Source: Scheffersomyces stipitis CBS 6054 (taxonomy: Eukaryota > Ascomycota > Pichiomycetes > Serinales > Debaryomycetaceae). From it: a stretch of 64,000 bases of DNA. Under the pieces are notes generated by a model. It was not told the origin of the DNA, did no database searches, and worked only from the letters and a program-made list of their open reading frames with translations. How positions within the stretch are numbered: the first letter of the stretch is position 1; every line of letters begins with the position of its first letter. The stretch spans positions 682,001-746,000 of the forward strand of contig NC_009046.1 in assembly GCF_000209165.1 (NCBI RefSeq), read 5' to 3'. Positions 11,501 through 21,558 of the stretch are shown in pieces. Made by a program: the position numbers and the translations under genes.

Positions 11501-11863
11501 CAACAGCAACAACAGCAGCAACAGCAGCAGCAGCAACAACAGCAACAACAGCAACATAGTATGCAGCAGCCAGTGGAGAGCCATATGAATCGTGTTAGAA
11601 CAGCAACTGCCTCATTTGATTACCCAGGCAGTGATTATCTAGGTAATCAACGTAGCAATTCTACTTCCAATATGTCGAATAGTGAGAGTATGACCCCTAA
11701 TGACAGCAATACTCCTCTTCAGAGTTTGGTAGGTGACAGCGAGGTTATGGATTTCTTTATGAACAACAGAAACATCGGTTTGGACTTCGTCGGTCCATGG
11801 ACGGAAATGATTGAACAGCTGATGAACTTGAATGACCAGTTCAATTTTGAGGATGCTCTTTAG
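8561..11863 (+). CDS. Zn2Cys6 transcription factor, War1-like
   Basis: 1100 residues. A zinc binuclear cluster sits at C57, C60, C67, C80, C83 and C90 with the long CDLGPVDNP loop between the third and fourth Cys. That spacing (CX2CX6CX12CX2CX6C) is typical of a fungal subgroup that I associate, without certainty, with War1-type regulators. The middle (about 365-660) has a fungal transcription-factor domain with [31 protein letters not shown]-type sequence, interrupted by acidic loops near 590-630. A 19-residue polyglutamine tract (codons 980-998) and Ser/Asn-rich stretches form a likely activation region. It should bind CGG-containing DNA in the nucleus; targets unknown. If truly War1-like, weak-acid stress would be the cue (inference). 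It runs convergently to the second zinc-cluster gene. Confidence 0.85.
   Translation: [1100 protein letters not shown]
11498..11554 (+). repeat. CAG/CAA polyglutamine tract
   Basis: 19 consecutive Gln codons, mixed CAA and CAG, in the C-terminal region of the War1-like factor. The interruptions should make it more stable than a pure CAG run; length is likely polymorphic between strains. Confidence 0.9.
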
Positions 11864-12099
11864 TTACAAGTCAACATGATCCGAAGCCATACTTTTCTAT
11901 ATACTCTATTAAGCTAAAATTGTCAAGGAAACGAAGTGAAGCTAATAAATAATGAGGTAGAGTGAACATCAACGAGGATAATGAGCAAGTGCAATCGCTG
12001 CGTTCAGTCCGACTACCGTGTCCGGACATAGCTATGTGATACTTATATAATACATGTAAAATAAGATCAAAGAATGGCAACAGTTCACTCGCACGTAAT

Positions 12100-14124
12100 C
12101 TAATCGTCCCAACCCTGAATCTCGTTAATCAAGGTGAATATAGCACTGCGCGAACTCTCACTATACCTCTTTTTGTTGGTACCGTACGTTATTATACGGT
12201 AGGGTTCTGGCAAATATGGGAGGGGAAGTACTGGAGTGAACTTGAAATCTCCTGTGGAAGACGTTGTATTCAAGCTCGATTGCGGAAGAGGGTTATATGG
12301 AGCATCTTTGTCATCTGTGATGAAATCTGCCACGCTCGCATACAAGTTTAATCTGAGCTTGACTTCAGGAGCATCCATGAGTAACTTGTTGATTTCCACA
12401 AGCTTGTCAAAGCACTTTTTGGCATTGATATTGGTGCGTTGGGCCATGAACCTCAATAATGCGATACCAATATTCAACTGCGGATAGTACTTTCCATCCA
12501 AGCAGGCAATGATGATGTACAAAATTGCCGCAAACAAGTGCTGGCTATCCCAGAAACCCAAAACAAAGATCTTATGCTTGACAAACAAATTGGCAATTAG
12601 ATCAATAGTTGCACAAGAGGTGAATAACCCTTTTGAGATTGTCGAGAAGAGGTCTTCATAATTTTCAACGACGGAGGGAGCTGAAGCATCGAAAACGAGC
12701 GACAACAGTGGCTTAGTGATCAAGATGATAAGCTGATGATACCTGAGAAACAAATTGGCCAAGTTTCTACGACCACGTTCGATGATGTTCGAGTCTTTGA
12801 ACTGGCCAAGTAATGGTGTCTCGAAATCATTCACTAAATCGCGGGAAGACTTGATAATATTTTTGAGTAGTAGCTTCTGGTTGAATTGGTTGGTGTTGAT
12901 GTAGTTGATGGAAAAAGTTCTGATATTTGGACCGTAGATCAACCGGACAAACTTGGCTATGTATTTCGTGAGGTGAACATTCACCTCGAGAATGTTGGGG
13001 TCAAACTCTTCCAGCAAGGGAAAAGTGTTTTCGCAGGGTAAATCTACGTCTGTGTCGGTGTATTGGAAATGGACAGTTTTTGTTGCCCAGGTTGTGTCGA
13101 TGACGAAGACCGACCACCAAAGAAGTTTTGCCTTTTCGGCATGCCTACGAAAAGCAAAGATTTCCTGGTCTGACTGGATGCTCTTGGGAATTTCCTTCTG
13201 GCGATGATACCCCTGAGCTACGGCAGAACGGGCTGCTACACCCAAGTAGTTATACACAGTGTTGTATCTGCTCAAGTTGGCAGCGTATAAACCAAGCAAA
13301 AGGGCACATTGAATGAAGGTGAAATCAATCTGCTCTTTGGTCAATCGGAAGAGCCTTTCTGCCAAAAGATAGTGTTTTATACCTGGGTACTTCCCTTCAG
13401 GCGTCTGGACGTTGAGCAACTGCTCACCGAAGGCAAGGACGGCGAAGAGATACGAGAACGAGGTCTGGTTCATTCCGCTTTTGCTGTTGGCTATAGATTC
13501 GAAATCGTACTGGCCATTATTTGCTGCTGAGCGCCTGAAAAGCGAATACACGTCATCAAAGAGGTCATGCATTTCTGCAATGTCAATGAGATAGAACTCT
13601 GACGAGTATGTCGCATACACTTTCTCTAGAAGCTGCATGGCGTATTTACGATCTGGAAGTTGCTGCTCACAGACGCGGAGCATATTGGACAGAAGCAGGG
13701 TATCCTCAAATTCCGGGGCAAAGACATCTTCAAACAAGATGCTACCGTAAGACTCTGGCTTTTCTACGACAGAAAGCGAGGACGGTGATTGTTCAGAATA
13801 TAAGTACTGATGACTAGGATTAGTCTGCTGTTGAAGCTCCAGCTGGCTCAGCAGATCTGTTGGATCCGATTGGCCCAGTTGCCGAAGAAGCGTTTCTAAA
13901 TGTTCCACTCGGTCGTGCAACTTGTTGAGGTCGCTTTCCATGATAACTATCTTACGATCTTTGGCAGGATACACGCAGGCGAATTCCTTGTTTACACTCT
14001 TGCAATTGGAGCATGCTGGCTTTTCTCCGGAACACTTGATCTTGGAGAGCTTACATCTGGTACAAGCGTAGTGGGTTCTGCCAAACACCTTTAGCGGCTT
14101 GGGCTTTTCGACGTTTCCCGCCAT
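12100..14124 (-). CDS. Zn2Cys6 transcription factor of unknown target
   Basis: 674 residues. The zinc cluster is at the extreme N-terminus: C21, C24, C31, C38, C41 and C50 (CX2CX6CX6CX2CX8C), followed by a basic linker and a short coiled coil (about 60-85, leucines in DLNKLHDRVEHLETLLRQL) that would mediate dimerisation on inverted or everted CGG sites. The central part (about 150-480) looks like the fungal-specific regulatory domain, with RLFRLTKEQIDFTFIQCALLLGLYAANLSRYNTVY-type helices and a SAVAQGYHR segment. I do not recognise a specific orthologue. It is convergent with the upstream zinc-cluster gene, with 236 bp between stop codons. The start is the first ATG and places the DNA-binding domain in the usual N-terminal position. 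Confidence 0.85.
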   Translation of the reverse strand: MAGNVEKPKPLKVFGRTHYACTRCKLSKIKCSGEKPACSNCKSVNKEFACVYPAKDRKIVIMESDLNKLHDRVEHLETLLRQLGQSDPTDLLSQLELQQQTNPSHQYLYSEQSPSSLSVVEKPESYGSILFEDVFAPEFEDTLLLSNMLRVCEQQLPDRKYAMQLLEKVYATYSSEFYLIDIAEMHDLFDDVYSLFRRSAANNGQYDFESIANSKSGMNQTSFSYLFAVLAFGEQLLNVQTPEGKYPGIKHYLLAERLFRLTKEQIDFTFIQCALLLGLYAANLSRYNTVYNYLGVAARSAVAQGYHRQKEIPKSIQSDQEIFAFRRHAEKAKLLWWSVFVIDTTWATKTVHFQYTDTDVDLPCENTFPLLEEFDPNILEVNVHLTKYIAKFVRLIYGPNIRTFSINYINTNQFNQKLLLKNIIKSSRDLVNDFETPLLGQFKDSNIIERGRRNLANLFLRYHQLIILITKPLLSLVFDASAPSVVENYEDLFSTISKGLFTSCATIDLIANLFVKHKIFVLGFWDSQHLFAAILYIIIACLDGKYYPQLNIGIALLRFMAQRTNINAKKCFDKLVEINKLLMDAPEVKLRLNLYASVADFITDDKDAPYNPLPQSSLNTTSSTGDFKFTPVLPLPYLPEPYRIITYGTNKKRYSESSRSAIFTLINEIQGWDD

Positions 14125-17100
14125 TGGTTAAGTGAGAAGCTAAAAAAAGTGTCGACTACAGATGTCTAACTGCCTAGGTCATACCCGTTGTGGTGGTAAA
14201 CGTTATTCAACCGTGATATACACTGATAAATGCTGGCGAAATAGCTGCGACACAGATACCGTTATATAAATACACGAGGCACGGCTGGAAGTGGATTCTT
14301 GCTACTGCCAGATAGCAAAACAATAATAACGACGGATCAAGCCAAAAATCAAAATAAAAATCGGTTGAACTCCGATTTTCTACGTTATGTAACTTGATTT
14401 ATATAATCCCAAAATTAAAATATTAGAGTTGATTTTTTACTTTTTTTACATGTTCTCTTACTCATAATAGAGTTAATTTTCTGATAATTATTTATGCATC
14501 ACATGAGCAAGATCTGCACATTGCCCATGACATTACGGAAGGGAATTCTCCACAACAGGTTATATTTTGTTGCCAGTCATCAAACGATATCGCGTATCGT
14601 AATTGGACTCGTCACCTCCACTGGGGCTGAATACGAAGTCTTAGCAATGGAGTTTGGCAATGCTAGTGCTAACTATTTTAAAATGATATTTTATTCTGCA
14701 ATTGCTCTGAAAAATCGAAGCGCTGTACAAGGGTGAAAAAAGTGGGGGGAATCGACATGGTCCAATCATTTCAATTGCAAGCAAGTCTTGGACGTATGTG
14801 GAATATTTTGGAAAAAGCAGGGCCAAATCCACTGATGAAAATGGCATTTGTTCCAGGGATTCACTTTTTAGATTTTTCATGACTCTCCCTAAATAAAATT
14901 ACAATTTGGTCAGCATCTACGATTGGCGATTATCCCTTGCAATTGATAGAATTACAAAGGTTAGTCTCGCCCCAGCGGTATTTTCGTACGTTTCAAAGGG
15001 ATGCTAAGAATTTTTTATGAAGGAGTTCCCTTAGAATTGCCTGTCTACTTCCTCGGATTATAGCCGTATATGCCTAGCAAAATTGAGAACTTCGCTCAAC
15101 TAAAATAATCCAACTGCTGCAGATTTGCAAGGGTCACTGCAACACGCTCTTCATTCTCCCTTTTTCCGCTTTGATCTGAGCTTGAAAATAGAAATATCTA
15201 CAATTCTCCGTTTTCCGCTTTTACAGATCCAAAATAGAATTACCAAAACTACGGAGTTCTTGACATGTTTTCCATGCCAATCTACAAGTTTCCCCAATTT
15301 TTCAGTTACTTTGCTGGAGTTTAAAAACAATTTATGCACCTTAGCCGTAATTGTAGCCAAATTGAACGAATGGTGGGTCAGAGGACCAACTGAATGGCCT
15401 AAGCGAGTCCATGCATATTGTGTGTGTCTTACTGCTTTTCCACAACAACCTGATGGGTAATAGGAAATGTCAACATGGCTTAAAGAAAGGACAGCTCTGT
15501 CATGTGACCGAAAGGCAGACATTCGTTTTATGACATAATCAGCGGATAGTTCGAAGGTGGTTTTCCGACCGGCTCAGCTGGTATACGGATGGAATTGTAC
15601 GCCGAGGCAAGAACATTATTCCAGTTCCCTTTTGAGAACCTCTATTTATTTGATTTCGAAAAATACACACGCTCTATGAGAAAATGGCTCTCATGCCAAC
15701 TTGGCCTCTCTCCAGTACAGCGGAACGATGAAGATTGAAACTCTGGGTAAATATTCTGTAGAAGTAGGTTTGGTGGATTATTTAGGATAATGCAAAAATT
15801 GGCATGTAAATCCCGGTAGTTCCAGTAACGGCAGCAGGATCATAAGAACGCCGATGATTTTTAGTTCAACATGGAACAACAAGGCTGAAACGTTGCTGTA
15901 AAGCGATCCCCGGAACTGAGCGTTTGTTTCAGGAGGATAAAATGGAGTCCTCATAATGCAACACAATCAGGAGCTTTTTGCATTGCGCAAGGTACTTTAA
16001 CATGAAGACAGGAGGGCTCATAATTGCGTACATTCACTTTGGCCAGGGGTGGAGATGGCTGGCTATAGGTGTGGTTTCCATTTGGAATTCAATTGATTTA
16101 CGCCTGAAGTACAATACAAAATAGGGGAACCCACTCTACAGGAGTTTCAGTTAGCAATAGCAAAAGGGGCTGTAGTATGATCCCACATAGAGAGATAAGA
16201 AACGAGAAATCAGAAATAAGACATGCCACATACGGGGCCAATAACTACGTCGGAACATGGCTTTAAAAATTGAAAGCTTCGTCTGGAAGTGGTTTATAGT
16301 GTCGTCTACCGTCTAAACTGTGGGCGCAATAGTAGATAAATAAGTTTTCACAAATGTAGCTGGTCGGAACTTACGAGACAAGCTGAAGAATGTAGGATTT
16401 CACAGCTGACGGGAGTGGCTCTTGCTACAACTTGCCCGTACTGTAGACACAGTTTAGATCTTGAATCTGCACGTGGAAATGTGGTGTTCTGCGTTGATAG
16501 CAGTTGCTGGGTGTAGCTGGACGATAACTACATTCTACTGCCCTATAGGTGAAAGTGAAGGTGAATCAATTTCCTGGACGGATGTGAGGGGCAGTTCCGG
16601 GGGTTGTTTCTCGTTCAATCGCCGTCTATTCCGCTGGGGTCGGAAGAGGAAGACAGAAGGCTTATCCAGCGCTCTGTTTTGTCAACAGTAGGCTTGCTTC
16701 GTTTGTGTCCTCACTAATTGGCTTAAAGAGGCAACCTGGTGAGCTCAGAAAGGAAATCGAGTTTTTTGTCGTGGCAACAAGAGCATCTCTGAGCTCATAA
16801 TGAAAGGAATACCGGTACCAGTAACGACCAAAATACCAACACCACTGAAGGTGCGTAGCCCGAGCAGAAACGACGTCGTGTGCTGGCGGCAGGGCTCTTG
16901 AATGGATGTGTCAATATCTTCTCCAGATCCATCGCTCTGATCCAGCTGGACGTTGACTTGAAAGATTTGAACGATTTGCTCCAAATCCATTTGCCTGATC
17001 TGGCACAGACAAAAACATTGCGACAAGAGACGGCCACCTCGGCGAAGCTATTCCGAGGGCAGCAGTCCCACATTGTCGCATATTTTTTCCGTTTCACACC

Positions 17101-17560
17101 TCCTCAACGGAGGCGGTAGCCAAAAATAACTCAGTGGGTGAAAAATTTCAACCTTCAAATATTTCTTAGTTCGGTGAAGGTTTTTTTTTTGATGTAGGTA
17201 ATTAGTATGTTAGACTGTACGTCTAGTTGATTTGATTGGGACTTACTCTTCCAGGTTGGGCTCGGGACACTCCACGATGACAGAAAGTTTTGTATGTAAG
17301 CTCTACTTGCATTGATATAGAATTAATTAATTTTTTACATAATAAATCACAAATATTAAATTCTGTCTGCTCCTTGTCTGTGCAACCTCGAGCCTCTGCA
17401 TTCTGATCAAGTGGCCCTGCCGTCCAATTTTCTTTTATAAAACCAATTGCTCCGGCCCAATTTTTCATCGGCTGGTTAAATTTCTCCTTAGTGCTTCTTC
17501 TTGTTAAGTTCTTCGATTTCGTCTGTCTACTATCGTTAACTTTTTTATATCACATAAAAG
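14125..17560. other. 3.4 kb gene-free region upstream of ECM33
   Basis: Longest non-coding stretch in the window. ORFs are all short (maximum about 120 codons), occur on both strands over the same DNA, and match nothing recognised. No tRNA boxes, snRNA signatures or LTR-like ends were found by eye. A good TATA element is present near the ECM33 start. It is either a very large promoter, carries unannotated non-coding RNA, or contains decayed sequence. Confidence 0.5.
17436..17442 (+). promoter_or_regulatory. TATA box of ECM33
   Basis: TATAAAA at 17436-17442, 119 bp before the ECM33 ATG, with a pyrimidine-rich leader between them. Distance and match are typical of a strongly expressed TATA-containing yeast gene. 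Confidence 0.55.
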
Positions 17561-19804
17561 ATGCAATTCAAGTCTCTTGTTGCCATCTCGGCCTTAGCTG
17601 GAGCTGCCCTCGCTGCCAACAGTATGTATTGATTTCTAAATACCCGATTGTTCAATTTGTCCGTTTCCTTGAATTTGGGACTTTGCCCTTCACAGGCCAA
17701 TTTCTAAATGCCCAGACACAGCCTTTTTTCAGATTACAGCTGTGGTCTATACTCGAATTAGATCTAATTTGCTTGAATTCTCTACAGGAGCCGTACGTCC
17801 CTCGTTTCAGATAGTAGCTGAATTGTCAGTCTGGCTTTCTCGAGCATTTGTCGATATCAGCGAAGAAACTAGCTACAGGCTCAAATATTAGTTGATTCTA
17901 GTGTTCTACAACATCGTCTACGGTGGGGCACTTTGTAATTAGCCCAATTTGAGTAATAGAGTTCAAGTGAGGTGGCGTATATCCAGTGGATTATTTAGTT
18001 TCAGTCTGTGACGAATTTGGGCCGAATTTCCTAATTTTTCAATCTTCCACTTTCCCCATTTCTCGTATAGAGGCGGGAACGAGCTCTAGTTTTCACTATT
18101 ACATGAATTTTGTGAGTTTTGCGGCTCTCGGATTCCTTCTAGCAGTAGCTATGATGTCTCGTCAACTATCTCCGAGGTACGCTTGGAAAAGCTGGCAGAT
18201 CATCGTTCTGAACGCTAGGTCGAGGAAGCTTTTCAATTCTGTGTTCGTTGAAGATTTCTTGAATCCTGATTTGGACAGGTGAGAATATAAAGAACTATAT
18301 TTTCATGCACAAGAGGCCGGTTTACTTTGCGACATTCAATTTACAATAAAAACCGGTTCTATGCACCGGATCTTCAAACCGGTCGTGCCGAGTGGGTCAA
18401 GTTTTCGATGTATTTGATGTCTCTTTGATAATAGGAGAGACTAGAAAATATCGGTTTGAAAAATTGCGAATTTTTAACGAAAACCGCCGACCCCCCAAAG
18501 CCCCCAAAAACGAAGTCAAGAAACAATTCTCACTGGTTTCAAAGCCATACACTTGGACTTATGAACAAGCGGTAGATTCCTTCGAAAATGATACTAACTC
18601 CATTATAGACTCCACCTTGACTACAGCCACTCCTTCAGTCGCTAGCGGTTGTTCCTTTTCCAGTTTTGTTGCCACAGCTTCTGCCCAAGTTCAACAAGTT
18701 GCTGCCTGTGCTACTGCTGTCGGTGATATCACCATCCGTGGTGACTCTTTCGGTTCTATCGAATTGACCGGTTTGGAACAAGTTTTTGGTTCCTTGAAGA
18801 TCCAAAACACCACTCTCGCAACCACAATCAACGCACCAACTTTGCAGTTGATTTCGGAAGATTTCGAATTGTCTGGTTTGACCATCTTGAACACTTTGAA
18901 CCTTGCTCAATTGAACACCGTCGGTTCTCTTAACTGGGTCACTTTGCCAGCCTTGGAAAGCACCGGTTTGACTCAAGGTATCACTGCAGCTGATTCCGTC
19001 GTTATCTCGGACACTGGTTTGACCGCTTTGACTGGTATCAACGTTGTTGAATTGCAAACTTTCGACGTCAACAACAACCAAGACATCAACACTATTGACT
19101 CTGCTTTGCAATCCGTCACTAGCCTTTTGTCCATCTCTTACAACGCTGAAAGTGTCGATGTCGTTTTGGACGAATTGACCTCTGCCAAGAACGTCGTCTT
19201 CCAATCTATCAACTCTTTGTCTGTTGGTAACTTGACCACCATCAACGGTTCCTTGTCTGTTTCTCAATCTTCCATTGATGCCATCGAATTCAAAGACTTA
19301 ACCTCTATCAGTAACTCCTTGACCATCAACAAGAACTCCGAATTGGAGTCCTTGGACTTCCCTAAGTTGACTTCTATCGGTGGTGCTTTGGAAATCTCCG
19401 ACAACGACAAGTTGAAGTCATTCGACGGTTTCCCAGAATTGAAGACCATCGGTGGTTCCGTTGACATCAACGGTACCTTCGACAACGGTACCTTCGAATC
19501 CTTGTCCAGAGTTGCCGGTGGTTTCACCTTGAAGTCGGACGGTGATATTTCTTGTGAGGAATTCAACAAGTTGAACTCTGACGGAGACATCAAGGGTAAC
19601 AAGTTCTTCTGTGCCAACGCTGCCGGTGCTTCTTCTTCTTCGTCTTCTTCTAAGAAGGGTTCTTCCACCGACTCCTCTGACTCCACTGAAACCGCTTCTG
19701 AAACTGAAACCAGCTCCACCAAGGCTTCCGACGCTTCGGTTCACTCTGGATTCTTGGCTTCTTTGATTGCTGGTTTCGCTGCTTTGGGTGTTGCTTTGTA
19801 CTAA
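17561..19804 (+). CDS. ECM33: GPI-anchored cell wall protein Ecm33 (spliced)
   Basis: Exon 1 is 17561-17621 (signal peptide MQFKSLVAISALAGAALAAN) and exon 2 is 18609-19804; together 418 residues (S. cerevisiae about 429, which is also intron-containing). After signal cleavage near residue 19 the protein has the Sps2/Ecm33 receptor-L-like repeats: alternating DITIRGDSFGSIELTGLEQVFGS-type and SLTINKNSELESLDFPKLTSIGG-type beta-helix turns, with several N-glycosylation sites. A Ser/Thr-rich stalk (about 375-400) precedes a hydrophobic GPI-attachment tail (FLASLIAGFAALGVALY). Ecm33 family proteins act at the plasma membrane and wall in wall integrity and polarised growth. Codons are strongly biased to TTG and TCC, as in highly expressed genes. 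Exon 2 lies in a longer open frame from 18392, but that has no ATG and lacks the signal peptide. Confidence 0.94.
17622..18608 (+). other. ECM33 intron (987 nt)
   Basis: Donor GTATGT at 17622, branch box TACTAAC at 18592-18598, acceptor TAG at 18606-18608. The join makes codon A|AC (Asn) and a reading NNSTLTT. Long for a yeast intron; an ORF of 98 codons inside it (17986-18282) has no recognisable product. Confidence 0.88.
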
Positions 19805-20163
19805 GCAAATAACTCTGTTTGTTGCAGAACAGTTGAATCGTTTCTCCAACCAACGTTGTATTACTTCCCTAATAATTGAATAAAACAATTGCATAAGTCA
19901 AGATGATAAAAAAAAATACATTAGACAAATCAACCTGGGCTTTTCTAGAACTTGTCTTTTTATCCAGTCTTTTTATACGGTTGTTATTTATCAACATTTT
20001 TAAATTCTATTCGTTATAGTTCCATATTTTCTATTATTAATAATTATTGTTACAACCACTGAGTATTTTAGTTAGACATTTAAAAGTATACCTTTGCTAC
20101 GACAAAGCTCGACAATATAAAAGTCCGCCAATTTGATATCAGTATTGTAGTCTATCGTTACAT
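19805..20163. other. Convergent intergenic region ECM33/LIP2
   Basis: 359 bp between two convergent stop codons, very AT-rich with long A and T runs that suit 3'-end formation for both genes. Nothing else seen. Confidence 0.5.
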
Positions 20164-21102
20164 CTATTCTATTTCAAGATCCTCGCCGCTCATATGTTCT
20201 ACAGTGGTGATGTTCAAAAGCTTGGCCAACTCCTTAGCATACTGTTCACCAACTTCCTTAATACTTACTTCAACATCTGGTCTCAATTTCTTGATCGATG
20301 TAGCAGTTGTTTGGGGTAATCCACACATCTCAAACAGATTCAAGTACTTTAAGTCAGGATCTACATTCAAGCCAATTCCATAAGATGTAATTGCTCTCTG
20401 GATATTGGTACCTACCGATGCGATCTTGTAGTTGCTCTCCGACATCCATACTCCAGGGTTTTCATTTTTATAGCTCTTCAAACTGTAGTTCTTCTGTAAC
20501 AAGTTCTGCACCGATTTCAACAAGACTGAATCAACAAAACATCTGACCGTCAAGTTCTTGAACAGCTTTAAATCCAAAATGGTGTATGCCACCAACTGGC
20601 CGTTTCCATGCCATGTCACCTGACCACCTCTTTCCAACTGGTGGTATTTGCAACCTGTGGATTCATACTGGGCAATTTTCTGTGCCATAAGAGGATCCTG
20701 CTTCATTTTCTTACCTCCAGTATATACATTATCGAACTCAAATGTGAGCAATGTTGGCAATGGTTTCATCTGCAAGATCTTGATCAACAATTCTTCCTCA
20801 TAATCGTTCAATTTATATCCCTGCTCGGCAACATCGCGCTGTTGCCTTCGTATCTTACTTTCCATCTTCTTGAAGTCGAGGTTGGCGTTGACCATCATTT
20901 CCTGGATCTTCTGGCCCTTTTCAAAAGAGGTGATTCCAGGAAAATGGATATGTCTGAGAGTCTTGTAGTTCTCCACTATGGGCACAAACTTGGTCACACA
21001 TGCTGTGGAGTTGTGTCTCACAAATGTGCGATATATGAAACTGGACATCACTGCTAGCAGCTTCGAATCTTGCAGCCTATTTGAAAAGGATAGCCGATAC
21101 AC
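20164..21102 (-). CDS. LIP2: Mitochondrial lipoyl(octanoyl) transferase
   Basis: 312 residues, a LipB-family protein that moves octanoyl groups from acyl carrier protein to lipoyl domains (glycine cleavage H protein, then dehydrogenase E2 subunits) in mitochondria. Family hallmarks are present: RGGQVTWHGNGQLVAY (the substrate-binding RGG...HGPGQ-type motif), GVWMSESNYKIASVGTNIQRAITSYGIGLNV with the conserved Lys, and the catalytic-type Cys in FEMCGLPQTTATSI. The N-terminus is basic and hydroxylated, a likely mitochondrial presequence. A second in-frame ATG (residue 19, at 21048) is also possible and still leaves a presequence-like start. The S. cerevisiae counterpart is 328 residues. Confidence 0.92.
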   Translation of the reverse strand: MYRLSFSNRLQDSKLLAVMSSFIYRTFVRHNSTACVTKFVPIVENYKTLRHIHFPGITSFEKGQKIQEMMVNANLDFKKMESKIRRQQRDVAEQGYKLNDYEEELLIKILQMKPLPTLLTFEFDNVYTGGKKMKQDPLMAQKIAQYESTGCKYHQLERGGQVTWHGNGQLVAYTILDLKLFKNLTVRCFVDSVLLKSVQNLLQKNYSLKSYKNENPGVWMSESNYKIASVGTNIQRAITSYGIGLNVDPDLKYLNLFEMCGLPQTTATSIKKLRPDVEVSIKEVGEQYAKELAKLLNITTVEHMSGEDLEIE

Positions 21103-21558
21103 AGATAAGGAAAGACGTAGATTACAAACTGAAAGATGCCAATTATGATATAGGTGAAAAACTTTCCTGCACTTTACACCAAGGTAAATATCAGATTTTA
21201 TGCTCTTGATCCGAAATAGTGGTTAAAACACAACTCTTTTTTTCAACACAGAATAAATGGAGACTGGGAATGAACGGAAAGTGGACAAGTTGTTTCCCGA
21301 AAGACAATTGCCGAAAAATTGAAGGACATCATCACCTAAGAGGAAGAAGATGTTTTATATGAGTTAAAATATCAATACAAAACCTAGCTAAGAATGTCTC
21401 TGCATACAAGCCTTCCTCCATAAAATCTGAAGAGTGCAGGCAGCCAAAAACACAAGATTTTGTAGATAGTTGCAATTCGAATATTTACTTCTCTCTTTGG
21501 ATGTCTACCAGTTACAACTTTTCGATTTTCACCTTTTCCTTCCTGAATTGCCACAGAG
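21103..21558. other. Divergent intergenic region LIP2/PXA gene
   Basis: 456 bp shared promoter region between divergent genes. Mixed composition, no motif or RNA gene recognised. Confidence 0.5.

Noticed and set aside
15125..15522. Overlapping 111- and 123-codon ORFs on both strands upstream of ECM33
   Set aside because: Both strands open over the same DNA with no family match; chance frames in non-coding sequence.
14125..17560. Degenerate retrotransposon or LTR in the ECM33 upstream region
   Set aside because: No TG...CA-bounded direct repeats, primer-binding site or reverse-transcriptase-like peptide found by eye.
18635..19267. 210-codon ORF antisense to ECM33
   Set aside because: Complement of a strongly codon-biased gene; such genes routinely create long antisense frames. 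No domain seen.
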